The notes below the pieces were generated by a model that did not search any database, was not told the DNA's origin, and saw nothing but the letters and a program-made list of their open reading frames with translations. A stretch of 64,000 nucleotides of DNA. Origin: Neobacillus cucumis. GTDB taxonomy: Bacteria > Bacillota > Bacilli > Bacillales > Cytobacillaceae. The DNA is taken from positions 1-64,000 of the forward strand of contig NZ_PGVE01000037.1 of NCBI RefSeq assembly GCF_002860255.1, in the 5' to 3' direction. Position numbers and translations under genes: made by a program. Of the stretch, positions 1 to 8,065 are shown piece by piece. Each line of letters begins with the position of its first letter. Position 1 is the first letter of the stretch.

Positions 1-45
1 TAAGAAAAACGGAAGTGTTATTTTTTTTGGAGGAGGATCAAGACA

Positions 46-1131
46 ATGCAATCGACTACTTTAGCAAAAACAAAAAAAGAGGGGCGCTCCTTAAATGATG
101 CTTTTGCTTCCCACTTTGCTAAATCTATGTTTTTAACGATCGTCGGACTTGTCATCTTAACATTTATCGGAACAAGAATGTTTACACATATCGACTTAAA
201 TCTATACGGATACATGGTCGGAACCCTCGTCTTTATTGGCGGTTTCTTCTATCGATTTATCGCATGGGGGGAAAGGCCCCCAACCAAAATTATCATCAAA
301 AAAGGGTTAAAGCTGTTAGTTAGAAAAAACACCCCTAGGACAGCTGTGAATCACTTAGCGATTTACGATTTCATTCGCAATCGGGGAATTTACCGATGGA
401 CCCAGCATATCTTAATCGGCTGGGGCTGTCTCCTAGCTTGTGCCGTTACTTTCCCTCTTGTATTCAGCTGGATGTACTTCACGATGGAGGATAATGGATA
501 CTACACCATCGTACTATTCGGAATGAACATCATGCTTGTAAAAGCAAATGGAATCATTGCTTGGATGTCTTACAATGCTTTAAATATTGCAGCGATTATG
601 GTTACGACAGGCGTATGTATGGCGCTGCACCGCCGCTTGAAAAATATGCAAGCAAGAGCGGAACAAAAATTCATGTATGACTTTTTACCACTTTATCTAT
701 TATTGTTTATTTCTGTTACAGGTCTTTTATTAACAGTACAAAACGTATTATTACACGGCTGGATGCAGCCGCAAATGTCACTGATCCACCAATTCTCAGT
801 TATTGTAACGTTAATCTACCTTCCATTCGGGAAGTTAGCACATATACCTTTCCGCCCAATGAGTGTCTTTGCGAGAAACTACCGTGAACATTACGGTGAA
901 CAAGAAATGAAAAAATGTAAAGTGTGCGGAGATCATTTCGTATCCGTTGAACAATCAAACGATGTCATCAATGTACTGGGTGTCAATCACATGGAATTTA
1001 ACATGGAAGATGGTTTTAATCTTGCTGAATTGTGCCTGCCATGCCGTAGAAAGTATCGTATTGCTAGATTCTCAGGATTCCCAACACACCAAGTAAAGGT
1101 CAAGGAGGCAAACCAAAATGCAAAGGGATAA
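46..1131 (+). CDS. NarI-like membrane subunit with C-terminal double CxxC
   Basis: Predicted membrane subunit of the oxidoreductase encoded downstream, probably passing electrons between the quinone pool and the Fe-S subunits. About six hydrophobic segments are visible (roughly residues 25-45, 52-75, 117-147, 172-197, 222-245, 258-285). Histidines sit near the starts of the third and last segments, as in NarI-like b-type cytochromes. The cytoplasmic tail carries C291/C294 and C330/C333, a zinc-ribbon or rubredoxin-like pair not typical of NarI. A GGAGGAGG ribosome site precedes the ATG, and the 3' end overlaps the catalytic subunit gene by 14 bases, so the two are translationally coupled. The family is inferred from topology and context. 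Haem ligation is not proven, and another membrane anchor type is possible. Confidence 0.6.
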   Translation: MQSTTLAKTKKEGRSLNDAFASHFAKSMFLTIVGLVILTFIGTRMFTHIDLNLYGYMVGTLVFIGGFFYRFIAWGERPPTKIIIKKGLKLLVRKNTPRTAVNHLAIYDFIRNRGIYRWTQHILIGWGCLLACAVTFPLVFSWMYFTMEDNGYYTIVLFGMNIMLVKANGIIAWMSYNALNIAAIMVTTGVCMALHRRLKNMQARAEQKFMYDFLPLYLLLFISVTGLLLTVQNVLLHGWMQPQMSLIHQFSVIVTLIYLPFGKLAHIPFRPMSVFARNYREHYGEQEMKKCKVCGDHFVSVEQSNDVINVLGVNHMEFNMEDGFNLAELCLPCRRKYRIARFSGFPTHQVKVKEANQNAKG

Positions 1132-3286
1132 GTTTTTTAAAGAAATCGAAAATGTACGTCACCCAAATGAAACGCTGGTTAAAACCCATTGCAGCTATTG
1201 CGGTATGCAGTGCGGTATGAACTTGCGTGTTGATACGAAAACAAACAAAATCATCGGAGTTGAACCCCGCTATGATTGGCCAGTTACCGTCGGAAAAATG
1301 TGTCCTAAAGGGGTTACTGCCTACCAGCAAACCAACCACAATGATCGTATATTAAAACCGTTAATCCGTGACGATGCTTCCTTAAAGGGAACGAAAGAAG
1401 GCTTCCGCGAGGCAACTTGGGATGAGGCCTATGATTTAATCGCAAAGAAATTCATTGAACTTCAAGCGGAATATGGCAAAGATACATTATCCGTATTCAG
1501 TGGTGTATCAATGACGAATGAGAAGTGCTATTTAACAGGTAAATTTGCCCGAGTAGCTCTGCAAACACGATATATCGATTATAATGGCCGATTCTGTATG
1601 TCAAGTGCGGCCGGCGGTTTCCTTCGGTCTTTCGGTGTTGACCGTGGATCGACTTTACCTTGGACAGATATTAATGAATCAGATTGTTTATTTATAGCTG
1701 GAAGCAATACAGCCGAATGTCATCCAACATCCATGTTCCGTGTATGGAATGTACAAGAAAGAGGCGGTTACTTAATTGTAGCTGACCCACGTGAAACTCC
1801 TATCGCTAGAAGAGCAGATGTTCACTTAGACTTACGACCAGGAACAGACCTTGCGCTGGCTAATGGAATTCTAAACTTATTAATCCAAAACGGTTATGCT
1901 GATGAAGAGTTTGTAAATAACCATACAAATGGTTTTGAGGAAACAAAGGAATTAGTAAAAGAATTTACACCAGAATATACTAGCGAACTAACCGGTGTTG
2001 CGGTTGAGAAGATTATTCGTGCCGCAGAAATCTACGGTAAAGCTCCAAATGCCGTTGTGATGTTCGCCCGTGGAATTGAGCAGCAGCACAAAGGTGTCGA
2101 TAACGTGTCGGCCTACACAAATATGGCGCTGGTAACCGGAAAAATTGGCCGTCCAAAATCAGGCGTTGCTACATTCACTGGTCAAGGTAATGGGCAAGGC
2201 GGTCGTGAACATGGTCAGAAATCAGATTTACTTCCGGGTTACCGTAAAATAACCAACCCTAAGCATGTAGAAGAAGTCTGCAAGGTATGGGGAATCACCC
2301 CTGAAGAAATGCCGCAGCCGGGTGTTTCAGCCTATGAAATGTTTGAATTAATGGAGCAAAAAACCATTCGCGGTCTATATTTACTTTGCTCAAACCCAGC
2401 TGTATCGGCACCAAACTTAAACTTTGTACGTAAAGCGTTAAAGGGCTTAGATTTTATGGTGTGTGCCGACTTCTATCTTTCAGAGTCTGCCGAATTTGCA
2501 GATGTAGTTCTTCCAACGGTTACATGGTCAGAAGATGAAGGAACGGTTACAAACCTAGAAGGTCGTATTATTAAAATTAATAAAGCTCAAGAACCTTTGG
2601 GCGAGTCCAAGCCAGACTGGCAAATTCAAGCGGAACTTTCTGAACGTTTAGGAAGAGGTAAGTACTTCTCCCATTTAAAAACAGCTAGAGATGTGGCAGA
2701 TGAATTCCGATTCGCGTCTAAGGGCGGTTATGCTGATTATTATGGGGCTACATGGGATAAAATTGACAAGCAAGACGGAGTATTCTGGCCATGTCGGGAT
2801 GAAAAGGATCCTGGAACACCCCATATGTTCCTAGACAAAAAGTTCTATCATCCAGACGGGAAAGCAAAAATTTGCGCTCTGCCATACCGTCCGCCAGCAG
2901 AAGAACCGGATGAAAAATATCCATTACGTTTAACGACTGGACGCGTTGTCTTCCATTACTTATCTGGAAATCAAACTCGCCGTATTCAATTCTTGCGGGA
3001 TATGTGCCCTGAGCCATATGTAGAAGTGCACCCAGAAACTGCAGCGAAATACAATATTGATCATGAAGAATATGTCCGTCTTTATACTCGTAGAGGTGAA
3101 GCGGAATATAAAGTGAAAATTACGGAGGCCATCCGGAAGGACACAGTCTTTGTGCCTTACCATTTTGGTCATGATAAATCTATTAATCTACTAACGATTG
3201 CCGCACTTGATCCGATGTCAAGGATGCCGGAATTTAAAGCTTGTGCAGCGCAGATAGAAAAACTTACAAGAAAGGCGGTTCAGTAA
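1118..3286 (+). CDS. Molybdopterin oxidoreductase catalytic subunit, NapA/Nas-type (candidate nitrate reductase)
   Basis: Catalytic subunit of the DMSO-reductase superfamily, 722 aa, close in size to assimilatory nitrate reductases of bacilli. An N-terminal [4Fe-4S] motif is formed by C25, C28, C32 and C62. C160, in a RFCMSSA context, matches the molybdenum-ligating cysteine of the NapA/NasA/NarB clade. The C-terminal part has the usual molydopterin-dinucleotide-binding region (TTGRVVFHY onward). No Tat signal is visible, so the protein is probably cytoplasmic. The stop codon overlaps the next start (TAATG). Nitrate is the likely substrate because the clade and the downstream Nre-type sensors agree. 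Formate or another oxyanion remains possible from sequence alone. Confidence 0.8.
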   Translation: MQRDKFFKEIENVRHPNETLVKTHCSYCGMQCGMNLRVDTKTNKIIGVEPRYDWPVTVGKMCPKGVTAYQQTNHNDRILKPLIRDDASLKGTKEGFREATWDEAYDLIAKKFIELQAEYGKDTLSVFSGVSMTNEKCYLTGKFARVALQTRYIDYNGRFCMSSAAGGFLRSFGVDRGSTLPWTDINESDCLFIAGSNTAECHPTSMFRVWNVQERGGYLIVADPRETPIARRADVHLDLRPGTDLALANGILNLLIQNGYADEEFVNNHTNGFEETKELVKEFTPEYTSELTGVAVEKIIRAAEIYGKAPNAVVMFARGIEQQHKGVDNVSAYTNMALVTGKIGRPKSGVATFTGQGNGQGGREHGQKSDLLPGYRKITNPKHVEEVCKVWGITPEEMPQPGVSAYEMFELMEQKTIRGLYLLCSNPAVSAPNLNFVRKALKGLDFMVCADFYLSESAEFADVVLPTVTWSEDEGTVTNLEGRIIKINKAQEPLGESKPDWQIQAELSERLGRGKYFSHLKTARDVADEFRFASKGGYADYYGATWDKIDKQDGVFWPCRDEKDPGTPHMFLDKKFYHPDGKAKICALPYRPPAEEPDEKYPLRLTTGRVVFHYLSGNQTRRIQFLRDMCPEPYVEVHPETAAKYNIDHEEYVRLYTRRGEAEYKVKITEAIRKDTVFVPYHFGHDKSINLLTIAALDPMSRMPEFKACAAQIEKLTRKAVQ

Positions 3287-3846
3287 TGAAAAAGAGATTA
3301 TATTTAGAACTTGAAAACTGTATCGGGTGCCGTTCTTGTTTGGCTGCCTGTACACAATGCGGCGGGCACGAGCAGCGAAATCGAAACTATGTTTATGACG
3401 TTAACCCGCTTGTTAACCGTCAAACGATGCCTCTCATGTGCCTACACTGTGTGAATCCGGCATGTGCGAGGAGCTGTCCCGCACAGGCTATCCAAATTCA
3501 TGAGACAGGAGCGGTTTTATCAGCTCTTGTTGAAAAATGCATTGGATGCCAAAACTGTACAATTGCCTGCCCTTATGGAATACCTAAGTTTGATACCGAG
3601 CAGAATTTAATGTATAAGTGTGATTTGTGTATCGACCGTTCAAAGGATGGAATTCCACCTATGTGTGCGAGTGTTTGTCCTTCCAATACATTACAATGGC
3701 TTACAGATGAGGAAATTGAGGCAAAGCAAAGGCAATTTAACCTTGATAATGGTAAATGGGTAACAAGTATGCCGTACTTAGAAGGCGAAACAAATGTTAA
3801 AGTGAATCTTCCTGGTATCCTTCAGGGCGTCACTAAATTGTTTTAG
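3286..3846 (+). CDS. Four-cluster ferredoxin-type electron-transfer subunit (DmsB/NrfC-like)
   Basis: Small Fe-S subunit of 186 aa, expected to relay electrons between the membrane or Rieske partners and the molybdenum subunit. Four cysteine groups are visible. The first is CIGCRSC near residue 12, the second CLHC followed by CARSCP, the third CIGCQNC, and the last CDLC with a late CASVCP. This is the layout of DmsB/PhsB-type proteins with four [4Fe-4S] clusters. The ATG at 3286 is chosen over an upstream in-frame ATG at 3241. It overlaps the stop of the catalytic gene (TAATG) and starts directly before the first cluster motif, whereas the longer form would add 15 unrelated residues inside the previous gene. 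Confidence 0.85.
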   Translation: MKKRLYLELENCIGCRSCLAACTQCGGHEQRNRNYVYDVNPLVNRQTMPLMCLHCVNPACARSCPAQAIQIHETGAVLSALVEKCIGCQNCTIACPYGIPKFDTEQNLMYKCDLCIDRSKDGIPPMCASVCPSNTLQWLTDEEIEAKQRQFNLDNGKWVTSMPYLEGETNVKVNLPGILQGVTKLF

Positions 3847-3857
3847 GGGGGATTAAC

Positions 3858-4382
3858 ATGACAGGTAAAAATAATAAAATCCCGTTCAATGAAGATAACT
3901 ATACACACAATATTAATAGAAATAATGAAAGAAAGCTGGACCGCCGTGGTTTTATGAAAACATTGGTAGGGGCTGCGGGCGTATTTGCTGTATCCTCCCT
4001 TCCATGGGGGGCCATAGCGGCAAAGGAATTAACAGGTCTGAGTGACAAAAAGTATCCAAAACACAAAATTACTGACGTTAGTGCACTTCCAGTGGGAGAT
4101 GCTGTTGATTTTGCTTTCCCTGGTGAACACGACAGCGCCATTTTAATCAGGCTGTCTGAAAATAAATACGTGGCTTATCAAAATGCGTGTACACATTTGC
4201 GCTGTCCTGTTTTTTGGAAAAAGGACGATGGTGAGATGCTATGTCCATGTCATCACGGTAAATTTGATGTCAAAACAGGTGAGCCAATTGCCGGACCGCC
4301 AAGACGCCCACTTCCTGAAATATATGTCAAAGTAGAAAACGGTGCGGTTTATGCCGTGGGGGTGAAACGTTATGAAGCGTAG
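3858..4382 (+). CDS. Tat-exported Rieske [2Fe-2S] protein
   Basis: 174-aa Rieske protein. A twin-arginine signal (DRRGFMK followed by a hydrophobic stretch, about residues 28-55) predicts export or membrane anchoring on the outer face. The cluster motifs are CTH at about residue 112 and CPCHHG about 20 residues later, supplying two Cys and two His ligands. The Rieske fold continues through the GPPRRPLPE segment. The gene follows the Fe-S subunit by 11 bases, with GGGGGGA as ribosome site, and overlaps the next gene by 11 bases. A Rieske partner is usual for arsenite oxidase and cytochrome bc complexes but not for nitrate reductases, so its place in this operon is notable. Confidence 0.85.
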   Translation: MTGKNNKIPFNEDNYTHNINRNNERKLDRRGFMKTLVGAAGVFAVSSLPWGAIAAKELTGLSDKKYPKHKITDVSALPVGDAVDFAFPGEHDSAILIRLSENKYVAYQNACTHLRCPVFWKKDDGEMLCPCHHGKFDVKTGEPIAGPPRRPLPEIYVKVENGAVYAVGVKRYEA

Positions 4383-4563
4383 TTATGTACCTGTTGGACT
4401 CCTTTTAGCTGTACTTATGCTAAATATTATTTTTACACAATGGATGGTTCATCAATACTTCTATCAACATTATACGAACACCATCATTGCTGCTGTCATC
4501 AACGTCGTTTTGTTTCCGGCTGCCTTTCTTATTTATAAGAGAGGTGTGAATATCCATGACTAG
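4372..4563 (+). CDS. Small two-TM membrane protein of the Mo-enzyme operon
   Basis: 63-aa hydrophobic protein with two predicted membrane helices, at about residues 5-23 and 34-54. It overlaps the Rieske gene upstream and the 103-aa gene downstream, so it belongs to the same operon. It has no cysteine or histidine-rich motif that would mark it as a redox carrier. A role as an assembly or anchoring factor is possible but unsupported. The family was not recognised. Confidence 0.6.
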   Translation: MKRSYVPVGLLLAVLMLNIIFTQWMVHQYFYQHYTNTIIAAVINVVLFPAAFLIYKRGVNIHD

Positions 4564-4867
4564 TGAAACTTATATTGATTTTTGTTTCGTAAGACCAGCA
4601 TCAGGCGGTTTTGCAAATGAAATTGATGAATTATTAAAACAAACCTTTGCGAAGAAGCGATTAAATTGGTTTTTGGAAGAAAAAACAAGCGAAGGCATTG
4701 AAATCGTCGTGGCGGAGATTAAAGGGATGAGCAATTGGGATTCAGAAGAAGAGACCATCCAATTTATTGAGGAACATGCTGCAGAGGCATTTTGGGAGTA
4801 TCTGCAAGGCTATAAAATGTTCATCTATCCTGTTCTGAGAGGATGTAATAGCTGTGGAACTCATTAA
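4556..4867 (+). CDS. Uncharacterised 103-aa protein ending in CNSCGTH
   Basis: Soluble 103-aa protein, not recognised. It has a mixed alpha/beta look with an acidic central part (DSEEETIQFIEEH) and finishes with a CxxC-type tail, CNSCGTH. The start overlaps the preceding membrane-protein gene by eight bases and the end overlaps the next gene by 14, so co-translation is very likely. The terminal CxxC could bind a metal or act in cofactor or cluster assembly for the oxidoreductase; this is inference from context only. Confidence 0.55.
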   Translation: MTSETYIDFCFVRPASGGFANEIDELLKQTFAKKRLNWFLEEKTSEGIEIVVAEIKGMSNWDSEEETIQFIEEHAAEAFWEYLQGYKMFIYPVLRGCNSCGTH

Positions 4868-5135
4868 TATAGAAGATGTAAAAAGGTTTACAGGGCTCCC
4901 CGTTGAAATTTTCATTCAGGACGAACAGGGAGGCGACAGGGGCGCTAGTGTAAAGAAGACTATCAAAAAAGTTCAGTATTGTCCTGATAAAACGCACATT
5001 CGTTTTTATATTGATGATTTCTATTTCTTTGCGGTTCCGGCCAAAAGTAAAGTCAACTGGTCAGATGAAGTCTGGTCTGCTTTTGATGCGGACAGTGGAT
5101 TAACTTATAATGTAAAAAAGGTTCAGGTCTTTTAA
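4854..5135 (+). CDS. Uncharacterised 93-aa protein, last gene of the Mo-enzyme operon
   Basis: 93-aa protein beginning at a GTG inside the end of the previous gene. Not recognised. It has no cysteines and alternates hydrophobic and charged residues, suggesting a small beta-rich fold (for example HIRFYIDDFYFFAVP). A hairpin with a T-run follows directly, so the operon probably ends here. It could be a chaperone or accessory factor, but nothing in the sequence proves this. Confidence 0.5.
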   Translation: MELINIEDVKRFTGLPVEIFIQDEQGGDRGASVKKTIKKVQYCPDKTHIRFYIDDFYFFAVPAKSKVNWSDEVWSAFDADSGLTYNVKKVQVF

Positions 5136-5153
5136 CAAGAACCTGGCTTTTTT
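5119..5153 (+). terminator. Rho-independent terminator after the Mo-enzyme operon
   Basis: An AGGTTC...GAACCT stem (with an alternative CAGGT/ACCTG pairing) is followed by CTTTTTT. It separates the structural genes from the regulatory genes, though read-through into the sensor kinase gene is possible. Confidence 0.6.
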
Positions 5154-5185
5154 AATTGTTAAACAGAGGAAAGGGGGGAACCTTA

Positions 5186-5845
5186 ATGGATGTACTACAG
5201 TCAAAGCAAAAGATCAATTCTTACATTATTGATTCACAGGAAGAAGAGATTAAACGGATTGCCCAAGAACTGCATGAAGGTGTTGGTCAAAATTTATATA
5301 GTATTTTAACAGGATTGCAGTTTGTGGAATCTGGGTTAACTGAGCAGAATATGAAAAGTTATGTGCGTGAAATGTCGCAGTTAATTGAAAAGACCATTCA
5401 GGAGATACGATTACTATCTGTAGAATTGCATCCGCCAACCTTAACCACCTTTGGGCTCCTTCCGGCAATGAAAAGTTATCTTAAGTTATATACTTCTACC
5501 TTTGGAATATTGGTGGACTTAGAATCAGTTGGTAAAGAGACCTCCCTGCCAGAGCGCGCAAATATTGCTGTTTTTCGTGTTTGCCAGGAAGCACTGGCAA
5601 ATATTGCGAAATATGCAGACACATCGAAAACAAATATGATATTCCTTTGGACAGAAACAGAATTAAAGATTACCATTCATGATTTTGGTAAAGGATTTCA
5701 CCTAGAAGAACATGACCACCCTCATCTTTCATCAGGACTTGCGGTAATGAAAGAAAGGATGCATCTAACTGGCGGTAAGTGCAGGATATCTTCTAAAATA
5801 GGAGAAGGGACATCTATTGAATTATCGTTACCCTTATTGAAATAA
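5186..5845 (+). CDS. Sensor-less histidine kinase, NarL/NreB class
   Basis: 219-aa HisKA_3/HATPase kinase. The phospho-accepting histidine lies in QELHEGVGQNLYS, close to residue 30, so there is virtually no N-terminal sensor domain. The N-box (QEALANIAKY) and glycine boxes (DFGKGF, SGLAVMKER) are intact. The ATG at 5186 is preferred because GGGGGG lies seven bases upstream; a longer form would start at a TTG without a good ribosome site. With no input domain of its own, it probably acts with the GAF protein or the second kinase downstream. Its H-box region closely resembles that of the PAS kinase at 6997, suggesting duplication within the cluster. Confidence 0.8.
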   Translation: MDVLQSKQKINSYIIDSQEEEIKRIAQELHEGVGQNLYSILTGLQFVESGLTEQNMKSYVREMSQLIEKTIQEIRLLSVELHPPTLTTFGLLPAMKSYLKLYTSTFGILVDLESVGKETSLPERANIAVFRVCQEALANIAKYADTSKTNMIFLWTETELKITIHDFGKGFHLEEHDHPHLSSGLAVMKERMHLTGGKCRISSKIGEGTSIELSLPLLK

Positions 5846-5859
5846 AGGAGATTTTATCA

Positions 5860-6513
5860 TTGATAAAAATTCTGTTAGTTGATGATCATGCAGTAGTCAG
5901 AAGCGGGTTAAAGATGTTGTTGAATACCAATCCTGAAATGGAAGTTATAGGCGAAGCGTCGGAAGGAAACGAAGGCATAAAAAAGGCCTTGAAAATGAAA
6001 CCAGATGTTGTCGTGATGGATTTAAGCATGCCCCATGGAAAAGACGGTCTTTCAGCAACCACAGAGTTAAAAAAACTCATGCCTACCGTTAATATATTGA
6101 TATTAACTATGCATGATGATGAGGAGTACCTCTTCCGTGCGATTGAAGGCGGTGCTTCAGGTTGTATTTTAAAAAGTGCACCACATGCCGAGTTAATGTC
6201 TGCCATTGAATCGGTGGCAAATGGGGATGCGTACCTCCACCCAGCAGCACAGAAACGTTTAATGGAAGAATACTTATCGGGTGTCAAGCAGGATAGTAAT
6301 GATACTTACCATCTGTTATCTGACCGTGAACAAGAAGTGCTTACTCTTATTGCAAAGGGTTACTCAAACAAGGAAATAGCTGAGCAGTTAGTCATTAGTG
6401 TAAAAACCGTGGAGACCCACAAAGGTAAAGTAATGGAGAAACTGCAGATGAAGACCCGGCCAGAGCTTGTGGAGTACGCAGTGAAAAAAGGGCTCTTAGG
6501 TTATGGGATATAA
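5860..6513 (+). CDS. nreC: NarL/NreC-type response regulator
   Basis: 217-aa regulator. The N-terminal receiver domain carries DD near residue 8, the phospho-acceptor Asp in VVVMDLSMP and the conserved Lys in LKSAP. The C-terminal LuxR-type helix-turn-helix follows (LSDREQEVLTLIAKGYSNKEIAEQ). It begins at a TTG with AAAGGAG nine bases upstream. It is the only response regulator of the cluster and is therefore the common target of both kinases. By analogy with NreC of staphylococci it would activate nitrate reductase genes under low oxygen with nitrate present. The symbol is assigned from domain order and context. Confidence 0.8.
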   Translation: MIKILLVDDHAVVRSGLKMLLNTNPEMEVIGEASEGNEGIKKALKMKPDVVVMDLSMPHGKDGLSATTELKKLMPTVNILILTMHDDEEYLFRAIEGGASGCILKSAPHAELMSAIESVANGDAYLHPAAQKRLMEEYLSGVKQDSNDTYHLLSDREQEVLTLIAKGYSNKEIAEQLVISVKTVETHKGKVMEKLQMKTRPELVEYAVKKGLLGYGI

Positions 6514-6525
6514 GGGGAGCCTGGG

Positions 6526-6990
6526 ATGATGGAGATCAATGACTTGCCAGAGGTTATAAAAGTTTGTGATCAATTAAAGGAACAGGCTTCTTGTGATTTT
6601 GTTGGTCTCGCCATTCAAAATCGAGTGGGGCCGGATGTAAGGTGGCATTATGCGGTTGGTAATTTAAATGATAAATATAAATTAATTACCGTTCGTTTTG
6701 GAAAAGGAATAGCTGGAAAAGTCATCTCAACGGGAGTCCCAATGAAAATGGCTAATTTCCCTCATCAAGCAACAGGAAAAGTGACAGATTATCCAATCGC
6801 TCTTGCCGAAAAGCTGAATACTTGTTATGCCGTTCCTATATTTTTTAATGGTGCACCAAAAGGTGTATTACTGGCGGGTAACCGTGATTCTAGCGTTTTC
6901 AGCGAAACGGAGCAAGAATGGGTTAAAGAATCAGCTGAAGCTTTGGAACAAATATTAAAGGATTACATGGATTTTAGATCAGGGGGTTAA
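6526..6990 (+). CDS. nreA: NreA-like GAF-domain nitrate receptor
   Basis: 154-aa single GAF-domain protein, the same size as NreA of Staphylococcus carnosus. NreA binds nitrate and inhibits its partner kinase when nitrate is absent. The fold is suggested by the central GKGIAGKVISTG segment and by VPIFFNGAPKGVLLAG. Position supports the assignment: it lies between a response regulator and a PAS histidine kinase with only 12 and 6 bases of separation. Nitrate binding is inferred from size, domain and neighbours; individual ligand residues cannot be checked here. A ribosome site (AAGGGGAG) precedes two adjacent ATG codons. Confidence 0.75.
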   Translation: MMEINDLPEVIKVCDQLKEQASCDFVGLAIQNRVGPDVRWHYAVGNLNDKYKLITVRFGKGIAGKVISTGVPMKMANFPHQATGKVTDYPIALAEKLNTCYAVPIFFNGAPKGVLLAGNRDSSVFSETEQEWVKESAEALEQILKDYMDFRSGG

Positions 6991-6996
6991 AGTATC

Positions 6997-8025
6997 ATGG
7001 ATATAAAGCAAACGAGAAATGAACTGATGGATTATAAGTTTGCCCTTGATGAATCTTCCATTGTCGCTATAACTGATTCGAGTGGTACGATTACATATGT
7101 GAATGACCAGTTTTGCTATATCTCGAAATACTCACGGGAAGAGCTCATTGGTAATGACCATCGAATTGTGAATTCAGGTTATCATTCCAGGGATTTTTTC
7201 AAAGAAATGTGGAGAACTATCGGAGGTGGGAAGGTCTGGAAGGGCGAGATTCTAAATAAAGCCAAAGATGGGACCTATTATTGGGTTGATACAACCATTG
7301 TTCCGTTTTTAAATGAAAAAGGAAAGCCCTATCAATATGTAGCCATTCGTTATGAAATTACCGAAAGAAAGCGTGTCGAAGAGGAGCTTCAAAAAATGAT
7401 GAGCTCCATTATTGATGTTCAGGAAGAAGAACGGAAACGTTTGTCACGTAATCTACATGATGGGATTGGCCAAAATCTTTATAGTCATTTAATTACGATT
7501 AATCGATTAATGTCTGAACTTGATCATCCATTATTGTTGCAGATGCAGGAGGAAGCTGCGCAATTGATTGAAGAGATAAGGGAAATCTCGTGGGAACTGC
7601 GTCCATCTGTTCTTGATGATCTTGGTCTAGTCCCAGCCATCCGATCTTTTCTATCGCGTTATTCCGACCATTACAATATAGATGTCTTTTTTGATTGTGT
7701 ATTAAACCAGCGTTTATCGATTAGTATTGAATTGACCATCTATCGTATTATTCAAGAAGCATTAACCAATATACGGAAATATGCGGAAGTTTCCGAAGCA
7801 TCAGTTACGATAAGAGAAATGGATGATCTAGTTAGGGTCATGGTAGAAGATAAGGGAGTAGGGTTTGATGTAGAGAAGCAGACCCTTGGAGTAGGTTTGT
7901 TTAGTATGGATGAACGGGCTCGATCTGTTGGTGGTGAGTTCTCTATTATCGCTTTACCCGGAAAAGGAACAAAGGTAATTTTAGAAATACCCATATCCAA
8001 TAAAAATGAACCAGGTCTTAAGTAA
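6997..8025 (+). CDS. nreB: PAS-domain histidine kinase, NreB-like
   Basis: 342-aa kinase with an N-terminal PAS domain with PAC motif (about residues 10-130) followed by HisKA_3 (phospho-His in RNLHDGIGQNLYS) and HATPase (QEALTNIRKY, GVGLFSMDER). Staphylococcal NreB senses oxygen through a four-cysteine [4Fe-4S] cluster in its PAS domain. Here only one Cys (QFCYIS) is seen in that domain, so cluster-based oxygen sensing is not supported. A flavin, haem or small ligand could be sensed instead. The gene closes the regulatory set and is followed by a hairpin. Confidence 0.75.
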   Translation: MDIKQTRNELMDYKFALDESSIVAITDSSGTITYVNDQFCYISKYSREELIGNDHRIVNSGYHSRDFFKEMWRTIGGGKVWKGEILNKAKDGTYYWVDTTIVPFLNEKGKPYQYVAIRYEITERKRVEEELQKMMSSIIDVQEEERKRLSRNLHDGIGQNLYSHLITINRLMSELDHPLLLQMQEEAAQLIEEIREISWELRPSVLDDLGLVPAIRSFLSRYSDHYNIDVFFDCVLNQRLSISIELTIYRIIQEALTNIRKYAEVSEASVTIREMDDLVRVMVEDKGVGFDVEKQTLGVGLFSMDERARSVGGEFSIIALPGKGTKVILEIPISNKNEPGLK

Positions 8026-8046
8026 ACTGCCTGGTTCTATCTTCTT
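8008..8046 (+). terminator. Terminator after the nre cluster
   Basis: The stem GAACCAGG/CCTGGTTC overlaps the stop of the kinase gene and is followed by a pyrimidine-rich TATCTTCTT. The T-tract is imperfect, so termination may be partial. Confidence 0.5.
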
Positions 8047-8065
8047 GCACTACTATTTTTTTTTA

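Noticed and set aside
6997..7400. Oxygen-sensing [4Fe-4S] PAS domain as in staphylococcal NreB
   Set aside because: Only one cysteine is present in the PAS region.
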